Below are positions 1-12,004 of a stretch of 64,000 bases of DNA, in pieces. Within the stretch, counting starts at the first letter, position 1. Each line of letters starts with the position of its first letter. The DNA comes from Panagrolaimus kolymaensis (Eukaryota > Nematoda > Chromadorea > Rhabditida > Panagrolaimidae): contig JAJQJQ010000044.1 in the NCBI GenBank assembly GCA_028622995.1, forward strand, positions 1-64,000, written 5' to 3'. Under the pieces are notes generated by a model. That model saw only the letters and a list, made by a program, of their open reading frames with translations, did no database searches and was not told the DNA's origin. The position numbers and the translations under genes are program-made.

Positions 1-541
1 TTTGAATCTGCTATCCTTCCTGAACTTCGAACTTCGCTTCAATATGGATGTGTCACTTTTTATGTTTCTGAAGACTATAATAACCATGATGATGTAAGTT
101 TTCTTCTTTTACTTAGTTAACGATAGTTTTTGCTTTTAATTTTAGGTATTTGATAAAATCCCTTTTGGTCCTGGTATTGAAATCGACTATCAATATCACT
201 CTGTTCGCAAAGAAACTAAAAGTGGTGGAAACATTCACATCAAAATTCAATATCATTGGCATGTTGATAAAGAAAAGAAGAATGAACTTCCAAAGTTTTC
301 TGATGGTGCTAAAGCTGGAGAGAATGATAACGCTGCTTCTGAAATGAATGATTCCGTTGGATCCATTGAATCCTCTGATGAAGCTGAAGAAAGTGTGGCT
401 GAACAATCTTCTGTTTATTTTGGTGAAAGTAGTAATGAAGGTTATGTTCCTAATGTTGTCGATACCGTAAAGATGAACAACTCAACTCGTCAAAAGAAAA
501 CTTCTCTTAGTGATTCGGACCGTGGAATAAAATTCATTTAA
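1..541 (+). CDS. 3' end of unknown protein, acidic Ser-rich tail
   Basis: Partial gene running in from the left edge. An exon open from base 1 ends at 93 (GAT, then gtaagt), a 52-base intron ends in tttag at 145, and the frame continues from 146 to TAA at 539-541. About 162 residues are visible. The front half is moderately hydrophobic and ordered-looking (for example GPGIEIDYQYHSVRKE); the last 80 residues are rich in Ser, Glu and Asn (SSDEAEESVAEQSS) and probably disordered. I recognise no domain. Polyadenylation-like AATAAA lies shortly downstream, near 595. The frame, the clean splice and codon use make it a real coding end; its function is unknown. Confidence 0.7.
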
Positions 542-762
542 TGCTATTGCTTTCCCTTCATTTTGTCAATCCAGACACTTTTTTCTGTTGTTGCAATAAA
601 AATAAGTAAAATTGTTCAAAAGATTATAAGTATCCTACAACAAACAACTTTTTTTTATTTTGCATATATTTTTTAATTTCGAAAAATAAATATTAACAAA
701 ACATATTTAAAACGTTCCAGGCCAAGGACCATTTAATGATGGAATACAAACAAACTTCAGTT

Positions 763-2783
763 TTAGCAAGCATTTTTGGAACTGGATAAAGGTCCTAAAA
801 ATTAATGACTTTATTAAAAATTATAAAACTATAAAGTTTACCTGAATATTCCAATGTAACACATGGATTTGTTGGATTTAATTTAGGTTCAATAAATTGT
901 TCGTTATCTTCTTTCGCTTTATATAATTACAAATCCATCTTGGGCGAAACTAGTTTTAAGTAAAAATTCATAACTTTTATCCAAATTTAATTCTAATTTG
1001 CAATTATTTTGTGGTTCCAAAGTTGAAACACTGCAATCTTGTGAAAGAAAAATATTCCAAAAATAATTAAACATTCCATTGGATTCTTTAAAAGCAGTAT
1101 AATTTAATATTTGTAAATTTAAATGTTTTTCAGAAAAAATATATCGAGTTTGAAAATATCCTAATTCCATGGAATCATTCGTTAATTTGGTTCTCGATTC
1201 ATATTCCGCGCATTTATCGGTGGAATCGTAATTAGAAAATTTGGAACAACAAAATTTACTTTTCCAAAATCCTAAAAAAATTGATTTTTGGCTTTCGAAA
1301 TTTTTTTATGCAACTTCTCTTTAATTAACGGACAAGTTTCGTTACATACCTGGTTGATCTCGTCTCCAACATGGACTTTTAATTGTGAATGGATCATTAT
1401 TTCTCAAATAAATTCCCTTTCTTCGAGAAAGTTTTCCAACCAATGCAGAATGTCTCAATTTTTTTGGAGCTTGAACAAACGCTTCAAAATCAAATGCAAA
1501 ATCTGCTTCATTTAAAATTGGTTGAGTGCAATTAAAGTTAGAAAAACTAAAAACTCGCAATAATTAATTATTTTTCAAAAAATGATGAAGCCAATGACTT
1601 TTCCAAAACTTACGAACATGTAACTGAATTTTCATTAGGTTGAAGATAAAATTCTGTACCTTGTGGTGCAATAAAATTAGTTACTTTTATTTGGATTGCA
1701 CTTTCTTCAACCACATAATTTACATTTAATTGTGCGCTTTCTTTTGTAATTTCGTCGATAATTATTGAAGTTTTACTTGAAAATTCGATGCATTGATCTA
1801 AATAATACTTTTAATTCCTCAATAAAATTGGAACAACAAAAATTTTTGGGTAACAAAGTTTAATGGTTTTTCATTTTCTTTTGTGAATGGAAAAGTTTAA
1901 CGAAACAAAATTAAAGAAAAACTTTGTCGATTGATCACTATAATGGGAAGAAACATACCTCGATTACGATTAGGAATGGACAAGGATTTAAAATCTGTGC
2001 AACAAATATTTATGTCTTGAATAAAATCAGGAATTGATGTGGCTAAAAAAAAGAAGGAGATTGCATCAATCAAAACACAAAAACCTTGCATTTTTGATTT
2101 TTTTGTTTTTAAACATAACTCAAAAAAGCTTTTGGGTTTAAAAAAGTGCGAAAATTTAAAGCAAAAAAAAAACAGAATTTTCAAACAAATGTTTTCATAA
2201 CTTTAAAAGCACACGAATAATTAAAATTTTTGTAGTTAGTTTATAAATAATTTTTCTAACCTGCTCCTTGAGTTTCAAAGCATTTAGAATCTCCATCAAA
2301 TAATTGTCCGTATGGAGCTTGAAAGATTGTTCCTTCATCAAACATAACATCCATTAAAATTACGGGTGAACCGATTTCATTTTCCAAACTTACAGGTAAT
2401 TCCAAATTTCCGCCACCATCAATAATTTCAAATGAACAATTTTTAAAATGTTTAACACATTTAAAAACTTGATCTTCTCGATCATCCCAAAATTGTAAAG
2501 GTCCAATTACTCGATATAAACTTGCATTTTGAGTTGTAATTCTTTCATTGATTAAACTTATTTGAGTTAAACCTCGACGGCTTCCAGGCGTTACTTTTAG
2601 ATCTAATTTGTATTTAAGTACATTGGCTTCATCAATGCCGCGAATAAAATTAGCTGTAATTGAAATTCCATAACAATTATTAACTTTTTGAGTTGGGGTT
2701 GTTTCATTATTTTGACATTGAATAAATGAAGAAGAAAATATTATTGAATAAAAAATCACCGCCACCAACAATCTTAAAAACAT
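763..2783 (-). CDS. Secreted modular Cys protein, frameshifted near its C-terminus
   Basis: Starts at 2783 with a clear signal peptide (MFLRLLVAVIFYSIIFSSSF, cleavage probably near IQC). Exons 2261-2783, 1959-2042, 1614-1797, 1350-1546 and 1271 downward join in phase. The protein repeats a module that opens with C-x-x-[FY]-x-S (QCIEFSS, KCAEYES) and closes with a paired-cysteine motif (ICCTDF, FCCSKF). The same pattern occurs in the secreted protein at 44732-45978, so the two are paralogues. The frame hits TAA at 919-921 (446 residues). Immediately afterwards another frame continues with coding character, aligns to the paralogue (VIILYKAK..NPCVTLEYS) and splices in phase to a last exon ending at 763. 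I read this as a one-base frameshift or an assembly error. The family is unknown to me; extracellular location is inferred from the signal peptide and cysteines. Confidence 0.7.
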
Positions 2784-3597
2784 AATCCTCTTCTAAATGG
2801 GAAATATTGGTTCCGTTTTCATTCTTTTGCTTTTAACCTTCTTTTTTTTAATGCTCGCTTGCTTGCTTTTTATCTAATCACTCTCTTTTTTTTGCGTGTG
2901 TATTATTTTTTTTCTAAAGATTGAATTTTTAAGAAAAAAAAAAAGAGGGAAACTTGAAAACACAAACAAACGAAAAAGTTTCATGTTTCATATTTCATAT
3001 TTTTTACTTTGTGCTTGCATTTTGTAGTTATTACATAGATATGTTGGTTATCATCACTTCGAATATTGGATGCTCTAATATCGTAGCAACCATACCTGAT
3101 TAAAGCGAAGAAGATTCATAAATGATACATATTTCCTAAAATATATTTCCATTTTCACTTGAAAATTAATAAGAAGTTTGCTTTTTTGCAATCGCGAACT
3201 AAAACGTTTCAGAAAACAAAAGAATTTTTGTTTTGAAGAAGAAAAAAATATGTTAGTGGAAGCAGCAGTAACAAAATTTCATAAACCATGAAAAATATAC
3301 TAGTTAGTTAAATAACCAAATATGTTACTAACTAACTAACTTATCGAATATTTCATACTTCGCAAAATATTCTTCAATTAAAGCCGCGCCAAAGAGAAAT
3401 TCCATGGTTGTGATACGGTTGATTTAGGCTGCAAACTTTTTTTCATTTGAAACATCGCCGCACTTGTTTTATTTTTTTCTTGTTGGTCATTTTTTCTCCT
3501 GGTTATTGCTTCTCAAATATTTTACTTTGATAACATTTTTATTTCTTCGTGTAATTCTCGCGTAATTTCTCCAACAATATTTTCTAATTGTTACATG
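2784..3597. other. Intergenic region, no gene seen
   Basis: Divergent upstream region between the secreted protein (minus) and the NYN nuclease (plus). It is A/T-rich with poly-A and poly-T runs. A short inverted repeat built on GTTAGTTA / TAACTAAC sits near 3300-3342. No coding exon or RNA gene recognised. Confidence 0.5.
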
Positions 3598-3606
3598 GTT
3601 TTTCAG
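3598..3606 (+). promoter_or_regulatory. Probable trans-splice acceptor of the NYN gene
   Basis: GTTTTTCAG lies 21 bases upstream of the first in-frame ATG (3628) with no matching donor upstream. This is the position expected for a spliced-leader acceptor in nematodes. The trans-splicing itself is inference. Confidence 0.4.
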
Positions 3607-3627
3607 AAGCAACAAACAAACTCCATT

Positions 3628-4996
3628 ATGGAAGTCACAAATGGTATGGATAATGATGATGAAGACTCTGGAATTTTTGAATTAGGTCCTAATCACAAAT
3701 TATCAAATAAAGTTCCAAGAAATTCCATTCGACGTTTGGTATTGATCGATGGCTTCAATGTTATGCATGCTTTCAAAGATGTTATTAAAGGCTTTCGATG
3801 TACTAATTATGTTGATGAGTAAGCCCCTGTTTACATCACTTCTGTTTGTAATAATTTTTGAAGTCATTTTTCAGGCGAATGAATCCAATCATTTTGGTGC
3901 CATTGTTGCTTAAATTTATGAAATGTGGATATATTGTACGAATCGTATTCAAAGAAATGCCTGAACATACCAAAATCTCTGATCGCTATATCCTTGAGGT
4001 ATGACCTGAACTTGTTTGTTTATTTTTATGTCTATGAAAACTAACTAATGTGGCAGCAGCTAAACCTACAATTTCGAAGGCTTTTACATATAACAAGCTC
4101 AAAAAATTTACCAAGCAACTAAACCTGCAAGTTTCGCCATTGTTTAAATGGCTTTAATACTGTTGTATTTTGAAATTAAACTTAACAAGCTGCACTTAAA
4201 TCACCATTCGTTTCAGTTGTAGGGTTATCGGGATAAACGAAGCCATTGAGCCAACCTAAAGTTTTAGCAATAGAAGCCGATGAGTTTCTCCAATTTTGTC
4301 TTTACAGCATAAATACTTTGGCTTAATATTTAAAATTTACAGTTAACTTTCTCTCTAACTATCAAATTTTAGGAGCTTGAAAGCTGTGGTCTATGTATTT
4401 ATCCTGATGAAAATAATCTTGAAGATGATGATGTTCTCATGCTGTACCTCGCAAAAACTATTGGAGCTGTAATCATTTCAAATGATAAATTTCGAAATCA
4501 TTTTGACTATAAAGATGAAGCTGAATATAATAGAATTGAATATGGTAAAAGATTTCATGAGGATTTTAATCCTTTACTTTTGAAAAATGGTTTTCAACTT
4601 CAGTATGATATCGAATTCTGTGATACTTGGGGTATGTCTTTAAACTTAATTTCCCTTTTCGTTAATTTTGTTTTTCGTTTTTTAGAAAAGTTGATTGTTC
4701 GAAAAGGTGATCAAAATTATGATCGAGTGGTAACAGGATATGAAGATTTTGAACAAATTCGTCCAGCACATTTTGAAAGAATTTTACTTCTTCAACTTTA
4801 CATTTATTCTTCATTTCGATATATTTATAACTTTGGACTTCCACCTCAAGTTAATTTTTTACCTGAAAATGAAGACTTTCCAATGATATGGGATGATTTT
4901 GTGAAAGCTTATAATGTTCCTGCAGATTATCATAAAAATGATTCAGATGATGACGATTTCAACCCATTTGATTATGATTATGAATGGAATCCTTAA
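3628..4996 (+). CDS. NYN/Regnase-like (Zc3h12-type) endoribonuclease
   Basis: Exons 3628-3818, 3875-3998, 4373-4631 and 4686-4996 give 294 residues. The core is a PIN-like NYN domain of the Zc3h12a/Regnase family, an RNase that cleaves mRNA stem-loops. Visible signatures are LVLIDGFNVMHAF near residue 36, SDRYILEELESCG with the following acidic DDDVLMLYLA, and IISNDKFRNH. The metal-binding Asp residues expected of the family (DG.N, DD and SND) are all present, so activity is plausible. No CCCH zinc finger follows the nuclease domain, unlike mammalian Regnase; the C-terminus is instead acidic (DDDDFNPFDYDY). The start at 3628 is chosen because the upstream ATG at 3597 spans the splice-acceptor-like TTTTTCAG. 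Intron 2 is long for the region (374 bases). Confidence 0.8.
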
Positions 4997-5309
4997 ATTT
5001 CTCTTTAATTATTACTGTTTTTCCTTTTTTTGTTATTGTTTTGACTTTTTGTTTGCTTTGTGCCATTTTTTCATTGTTACATATTTTGTTTAATAAATTT
5101 TGTTTTTTTCTTTGTGTTTATTTGATTTTCATACTTTGCTATCGCTGAGCAGCTAAAAACTTTCTTATTATACTTATAGCCTTTGTCAGAAAAATCCTTG
5201 GAAAAACATTTACAAAACAAAGCTTTCAACAACAAAAAATACTTTTATAAAATTTTATTACACATACAAAATTAATACACAAATACAATAATCTAAAAGA
5301 GATGTTAAC
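4997..5309. other. Short convergent intergenic spacer
   Basis: T-rich 3' flank shared by two converging genes. AATAAA-type signals occur on the plus strand near 5092 and TTTATT-type ones for the minus strand near 5245. Nothing else seen. Confidence 0.5.
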
Positions 5310-7713
5310 CTAATTTTTCTTCATTTCATTTGTAGACTTTTCTTCCATTTTCGCATCCTTCTTTTCTGAAGCTGTAACAAGTTTGGTTGGAGTTTCCGCC
5401 GGAGTTTTAGATTCATCTGGTGCTTGAGCTGGTTTAGCAACAACAGGAGCATGCTTCTTTTTCTTTAGAGAAGCTTCTTTTGGAGTCGAATCATCATGAC
5501 GTTGTTTGGCTTTTTGAACTTTTGAATTTTCATTCTTGGATGATTCGGTTGTTTCTTTCTTTGATGATTCAGGTTGAACAATGTCCCTTTTGGAGGTAAA
5601 ATTGGCATATTCCTCTACTTCAGCAGCCATAGTTTTCTTTGGTTTTTTCGAAGCCTTTGATTCTTTTTGATTGGGATCTGCATCCAAACCTTGATATCCA
5701 TCTTCATCTTGAGTTTGTTCAGCTGCCATTGCTTTTTTATCTTTAGAGACTTTTGATACCTTTGGAACTTTTGATAGCTTCTTATGGAGTTCAGATTCAG
5801 CATCGACATCATTTTTCTCATCTTCATCTTGAGTTCGTTGAACACTTGAAGCTTTACGAGGTTGTTTATTTCCAACTTTGGATTTACCTTTTGCCTGAAA
5901 AATAATTTTAAGTAACATTGTAACAGATTCAAAACTATTTGCAGGAAAATAAAACTCACATCCGATTTTTTTGATAATACAGCAACAAAGACATTATTAT
6001 TTTCATCTTCATCTTGAGTTCGTTGAACACTGGAAGCTTTTCGAAGTTGCTTTTGTGGAGATTTTCCTGTTGAAGGTTTCAACTAAAAAACAGGTATGTT
6101 AAAACGTTCAAAAACAAAATAAAAATACTTCAAAGCGTTTCTTGGCAATTTCCATTTTTTCTTTACGCCTTGCATCAAACACTAATTGCCGCATTTGATT
6201 TGTTTTTCCATCAGAAGAAGGTTCCCAATCAAGAGGAGCATGGAAATCAGCTTTGATTTTTCTTGCAATTTCATGGATTTTGGTCATAACAAAAGTAAAA
6301 TCAACCTTCTTCATAATTTCAAATAATGGAGATTCAATATAGTTGACGATTGCTGCAATGTATGGCTTAAGAACGCCCCAATCTTGTTGATCTAAAAAGT
6401 AAAATCGAATAAGTTTAGCAACATATAAAAAACTAACATCCAAGGTTAAAGAAATGATTTTTCTTTTCAAAGATGATTCTTTCATTTTTGGCATGTTCAG
6501 AAGCAGTATACAATGGAGTTGTTTCATCTCTTGCGCGATTCCAATCATCTTTCCATGGAAGAAAATCAGGATTGAAACAATACATTACAGTGTAAAGCCA
6601 TGATTCAAGGTCATTCATTGGCGAGCGATCATTTTTCATGTGATAATCCCTTGAAGCATAAGCAATAGCCTTTGTTGTATATTTCATGTGTTGTTTCCAA
6701 GATGGTGGTCTAAAAATGAAAGGTAAAGAAATTTCCGATAACAATGATATAACGAATGAGTAAAAATTAAAATTTACGGAGTTTTTGCAGGATAATCATC
6801 ATCAACGAATTTGTGAGCAACTTGGAAGTTAATGATGTAAATAGTCCGATGATTATCATTCAAGCCAACAAGAAAATTTGATGGGCAAACTTCGCAATGA
6901 ATGTAACCATGTTTATGAACATCATGTACAGCTTCCAAAGTTTGTGCAGCAATGTAAAGTGAAGTTGGTTGAGAAAATACACCACCAACTTTTCTCATGA
7001 CATCTTCCAACGTATCACACCAAGCAACATGAAGCATAAAATATTTCCCTTTTAAGAATTTGTTAACATAAATTATATCCAAAAAATGGCCTCGATGTTC
7101 ATTTCTTTCAGCAGCATTACGAAGGAACTCAATTTCACGCTAAAAAAGAAAAAGTTTTATTAGTTTTAGATAGAAGTAACAAAGACGCTTCAACTTAAAG
7201 AGTTTAAGCTTTTTATAAACTAGATAGTCGTCATATAATAAAATGAAAACTTACATGCAAAGTTGGACCTTTACCTTGAAATCTTTCAAAACTTTCAAAT
7301 TTGACGAAGTAAGTACCAGCGTTATCCATCCATTTATAGCTTCGACGACCAATTTGTTCAACAGCAGCAAAATCATGCTTTCTTGTAGGAATCATACATT
7401 GTGTTGGAAGAGGTTTTTCATATATATATAACCATGGTATTTGAACAATTGGATTAAAGAGAGGCAAATGTTGACCAACAGTTTTCAAATCCAATATTGA
7501 AGTTTCATATTTGATTGTAGGAAGGAATAATTTTTCAATGCTTTCAAGAGTATTTCTTGCATACAATCGAACGTGACTTTTTTCATATGGTATTGGTTGA
7601 TGATATTGGTTAACAAAATCTCGAGCTTTTTCTTCTTCAGTTTGTTGCGGCGGAGGAGGAGGAGGCGGCGGTGGAGTAGGAGATTTCTTGTGATGTTTTG
7701 CTTTCTTCGTCAT
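5310..7713 (-). CDS. Casein kinase 1/TTBK-type pseudokinase with repeat tail
   Basis: Six exons (7255-7713, 6778-7139, 6438-6709, 6129-6391, 5960-6082, 5310-5894) give 687 residues. The first 60 residues are basic then polyproline. The kinase fold follows CK1 order: a glycine-loop remnant IGRRSY, the VAIK-like lysine in YFVKFE, the helix-C Glu in REIEFL, FSQPTSLYIAAQ, and YASRDYHMKNDRSPMNDLES for the CK1 GTARYAS..RRDDLES block. The catalytic loop reads HCEVCPSN instead of HRDIKPDN, and DFG is replaced by NFQ, so phosphotransfer is unlikely. The Lys/Glu/Ser-rich tail repeats RKASSVQRTQDEDE twice plus a degenerate third copy (EQTQDEDG). The CK1 family is heavily expanded in nematodes; a scaffold or regulatory role is inference. 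The start at 7713 is the first ATG before the basic stretch. Confidence 0.8.
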
Positions 7714-8526
7714 GTTTGAAGTTGAGCACTTTGACACGAATGAACGAGAAAGAAAGTGAGCGATTGAAAACGAATGGAAAACATGAAAGAATTTTTTTTT
7801 TGATAAAAAGGTGAAAGTTAAATTTGCATAAATTTTAGGGAAATTTTCTAACAATTTTTCAAAATAAAATGTTTGCAAGAAGTTTGAAAAATTTCTGACA
7901 AGAGAAAGTGCTTTTCCCGCCAATTCTTTATCGTACTTTTATTCCTTTCAAGAAAATTTTGCAACACAGCTATCATTTCAGCCTAGTTGTTTACAAAACA
8001 TCCTTCTTTTTTTGTTTTTGCTCATTTTCAAAAATCTTAGGACCAAATAATCGAAAACAAACAATGGAAGCTTTAAAGTAATTTTGTCGATTTAGCACCA
8101 AAATAGCTTCAAAAACTTGATCCATGTTGTTTATGGAAAACGTTGGCTCTTATTTTTATTAGATAATGCGTCGGGCTTTGATTGTTGCACCATTTTTTAT
8201 TAAAAGTAAGAATTCGCGAAAAATAAAACAGAAAATGAGTAAATATGCTGCTGCGTTTCACAGAGTTTAGTCAGAGTAGCCATTATTTTTTGTCCAACCC
8301 CTTTTCGATATGTTTATGGATACATTTAATGAATAATTCACGCAAAAGAGAGTATTCCTGGTTCCCAAACAAAATTAATAATCAAAATGTTTATTACCAA
8401 CCAACACTGCACCAACTTTTCGACAAGTAAAAGTTCCAAAGTGTTATAACTCAAACTTTATTATTAAATTTTCACAGTACACAATCAAAAAATAAGAAAA
8501 CACAATAATAAAACTTTATGAAACAA
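7714..8526. other. Intergenic, no gene seen
   Basis: Spacer of about 0.8 kb between two minus-strand genes. It is AT-rich, with short open frames lacking splice support. It probably holds the promoter of the pseudokinase and the 3' UTR of the gene to its right (polyadenylation-like TTTATT near 8460). Confidence 0.45.
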
Positions 8527-10523
8527 TTAAAAGATAATTTTAAACGTAGGCTTTTCGATTTGTGATTTCCAAGTATCCAACAAAGTTTTCATTTGAGCTT
8601 TGAATTCAGCAACATTCATTCCTTCAATCCATTCACGAAAATCAAGTAGAATATGAGCTTTAGGAGCAAGAGATTTCTAAAAAAGTAAGCATATTAACAA
8701 ACAAGAATAGTTTAAACTAACTAACCTTTAAGACATCAAAAAGTTGAGGAGCAAGAATAATATCTTTAAGAAATCGAAGTGATAATTGCTTGACATTATT
8801 GCGTTGAGGAAAAATAATAGGTTGAATTGCATTTTGAGAATTTATTCCACGTACATACGCACTAAAATCCAAACTTATTAAACCCACAATAAAATGAACA
8901 AGAAACAAAAACATACCTAACATTTTCAGCATTTGGGAGTTGAGACAATAATTCATGGAGAGAGATAACTTTATCATTATCATTTTTGACGAGACTGTGA
9001 AGAGAATCCCACTTTATAACTAATCTTGATTTGGTAAAAAACAAGAAAGACCTCTTAGAAAGAACAACAAGATTAATCGAAATTTCTTTTGCATGAATTC
9101 GAATGTTTACAGAAAGACGAAAGGTTGCACCGGCGGTGATATGAATTGAATTTGTAATCCAAAAAGGTTTGTCGATTTTTTCTATTTCATTTCCATTTTC
9201 AAACACTAACATCTTATCATCAACCAGAAGAGAAAATTTACCATCAGCTGTAACACAAAGATCGTCAACCATCAAATACGGATTCTTTTGGTAGAAAAAT
9301 TTGCAAGTTCGTTCAAGCTTCTTCCAAAGTTCACCATCAGCATTTTCTCGGATGTAACACATATGAGGGTAAGGAAAAGCGGTATACTGTCGTTCGACGT
9401 TTTCATCATTGTAAGTAGCCTTCGTAAGTTGTTTTGGAGCCGATGATTTGATTAATGGAAGAGCAGATTCACCTTGAATAATTTCGATAATCGAAGCAAT
9501 GGAAGCCATCCATGATAAAACTTTTTGCATTTTTGATTGTTTTTTCAAAATAGGAGCGATATTTGTAATAATTCTTTCACCATATTCAATAACCATTTGA
9601 TTGTAGAACTTTTGAAAGGTATCAGGTTCGTGTTTGAAACAAACATGTAATGAACCTTCTGCATCAACATGCTTCTAAAAAATGACAGATTACAAGAGAA
9701 AATAAAGCATTGGTTTACCTTGACAAACTTGAAGAAAAGATTGGAACAAAGTGGACCATCGACATTGTTGAGATTCAATTCAATTATCTTCTGCTTCCAT
9801 GGAATTTCAAGTAGCTTTTTCATTGTATCAGAGGTGATGCGGCTATCAAACATCCTAAAAAACATAACAAAAAATACAAATAGCTGCTAAAAAATAAAAA
9901 AATGATTACCGTATAACCCTAGCATTTGGTACCATAACTAATACATCTTCCAATGAAACAAAAGCTTTATCTAAATCCGAAATAATTGAAGAAGACAAAT
10001 CCAAATATTGAACATTTCGCGATTTTGTTATCCGTTTGTAATCAGAGAATGACAAATTCATATTGTAAATAGAAATTTCTTTAGCATCACTTCTAACAAC
10101 CCTATTAAAAAGTTGAACATCGATGTTATTACCACGAATATCAAGATTCTCACGAAGAGATACATCCACTTTCTTTGTTACCCAAATGTTGCTTGTATTC
10201 ATCAGGAATATTTGAAGTTGATCATCATCCATAAAATCAATGCATCCACCATAAGTTTCATTTTCCATTCGTTGCTTTGCTTGATTGATTTCCAAACTAT
10301 CAATGATGAGATATGGAACTTCGTTATAAAAATATTTACAGGAACGATCAAGCATTTGTTTGATTTCGGCATCAGCTTCTTTGTTCACATATTCGATGAG
10401 TTTCACAGGAAATTGGAATTCTTGTTGATGGATGTTTGATAAATTGAATTCAAGCTTTTCTTCAACCATTTTCCAACGACGAGCTTTTTTGAAGAATGAA
10501 ATTGCTTGAAAATTTTTGAGCAT
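8527..10523 (-). CDS. Two-module nematode protein, F-box-like family
   Basis: Exons 9910-10523, 9719-9854, 8917-9674, 8726-8861 and 8527-8676 join in phase to 597 residues. The protein holds two diverged copies of one module. Copy 1 runs NKEADAEIKQMLDRSCKYFY, then VPYLIIDSLEI, AKEISIYNMNL and MVPNARVIR. Copy 2 runs NADGELWKKLERTCKFFY, then NPYLMVDDLCV, AKEISINLVVL and QLPNAENVR. This layout (a short helix-rich SCKYFY box followed by leucine-rich segments) resembles large F-box-like families expanded in plant-parasitic nematodes, which would suggest a substrate adaptor of an SCF ubiquitin ligase. I cannot see a canonical F-box, so the assignment stays tentative. It could also be two adjacent genes, but the frames splice cleanly across. 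Confidence 0.6.
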
Positions 10524-11050
10524 TTTTGCTGAATGACATAAATATGCGAAAGTTACAGAATTTGCATATTAGTTTTTATAAATGCATTTTTTGCTAAAGA
10601 AAACCCATGATTTAGCTTGAATCTTTGAAGTTTGCTGGTAGCACATTTCGTTATGGAGTGCGTGAGTATTCTGTCAGGAGAATAACCATCTAAGTTATTT
10701 GATGCGATTTTGTAACTATGGTTTCGAGTGTTAAATTAGGAGATTAAAAGATTGATAGACTTGAGAAAATAAAAATGATAAATCTTGTTTATGGAAAGCT
10801 TTGTTTATTATCTTTGGGGTAAGTTATTATAATTGTGAAGACATAGTGCAAATGTTTTTGTTCAGAAATTAGCTAGCTACTGGCTGCAGTGCTTTATTCA
10901 ATCTTAGTTACGATGTGAGAAGCCTTCTTCCAGACACCTTCAAAAACAATCAAACTAACAAAAATGAGAAAAAAAAATTGCTTTATTACATTAATTATTT
11001 AAAGGATTACATAAAATGGTTATAACTAGACAAAAAAACATATAAATAAA
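10524..11050. other. Intergenic, no gene seen
   Basis: AT-rich spacer between two minus-strand genes; no open frame or RNA signature recognised. TTTATTACA-type signals at 10980-10990 are probably the polyadenylation region of the left-reading coiled-coil gene. Confidence 0.45.
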
Positions 11051-12004
11051 TTACAAAGTATCATCAATATCATTGAGTAAATCATTACCAAAAGAAATAT
11101 CACGACTACTATTTGTTGTTGAAGCAGATGATTGAGAAGAAGTGGTTTTAACATTAGGTTCATCATCAGCCTTTTGAATTTGTTCACGCACATGTTGAAT
11201 TTGACGTAATACATCACCAATAGTTTCTTCACGTTCAAGTTTTTCTAATGCGATTGAATATGGATCAGTTGCAACATTTTGATTATCAACATAATAAGGT
11301 AAAGCACGAAATTTTTCAAGTAAATTCTCCACTGTTTCAAGTTTGCTTACAACATCATTGCTTCCATTAATTTCTTTTTGAAGGATTAAAAAGCGATTAT
11401 GAACTTCTTCCATCTAAAATAAATGACAGTTAGTTAATTAGAGGATAAGCAATGAAACTTACAGTGTCAGAAATTTCACCAACATTTGATTGAACAAGAT
11501 ATTCATTTGCTGTAGTTAAAATTGCACGAAGGCTAGCTTGACGAAGAGAAAGTTTTTCTTTAACAATTTTATGACGAGCCAATAATCCTTCATAAACTTC
11601 AGGTTTGATTTCGTGATTTTCCATAGCTGCTTTTGCTTGAATTGATTGGAATCGAGCTTCAAAAGATGATTTGGCGTGTTCAAGTTTTGATAATTCTGCA
11701 TTGATTCGTTTAGCAAGATCCAAATTGACTTCAGTAAAATGTTTATCAGTTGAATGAGAAAGATTCAAGGTTCTAAAAAAGAAGGAATGAAAAGATTAAA
11801 GTATATAAAAATAAAGCAAACTTACTGATTCATTGATTCTGTAACATTTTTGAGAGTTTGATTAACATTTTCAGCATCAATTTTTTCAGTTGCAGCTAAA
11901 TCAGAATTTACAGCAGCAGAAGAAGCAGATGATCCAAAAGTTGATGATTTTGAGTTGGAATAAAATGATGCAGAAGAATCTGTTTGAAACTTTGACAAAG
12001 ACAT
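11051..12004 (-). CDS. Coiled-coil protein with Ser/Gly-rich head
   Basis: Exons 11826-12004, 11463-11772 and 11051-11413 give 283 residues. The first 45 residues are Ser-rich with a single FG-like TFGSSASS stretch. The rest is strongly helical with heptad-like spacing (AKRINAELSKLEHAKSSFEA, VVSKLETVENLLEKF, IGDVLRQIQHVREQI), and the tail is Ser/Asp-rich (DISFGNDLLNDIDDTL). Such an arrangement occurs in nucleoporins and in cytoskeletal adaptor subunits, but no family signature decides between them. The start at 12004 is the first ATG. It is divergently transcribed from the PDZ gene, with 179 bases between the two starts. Confidence 0.75.
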
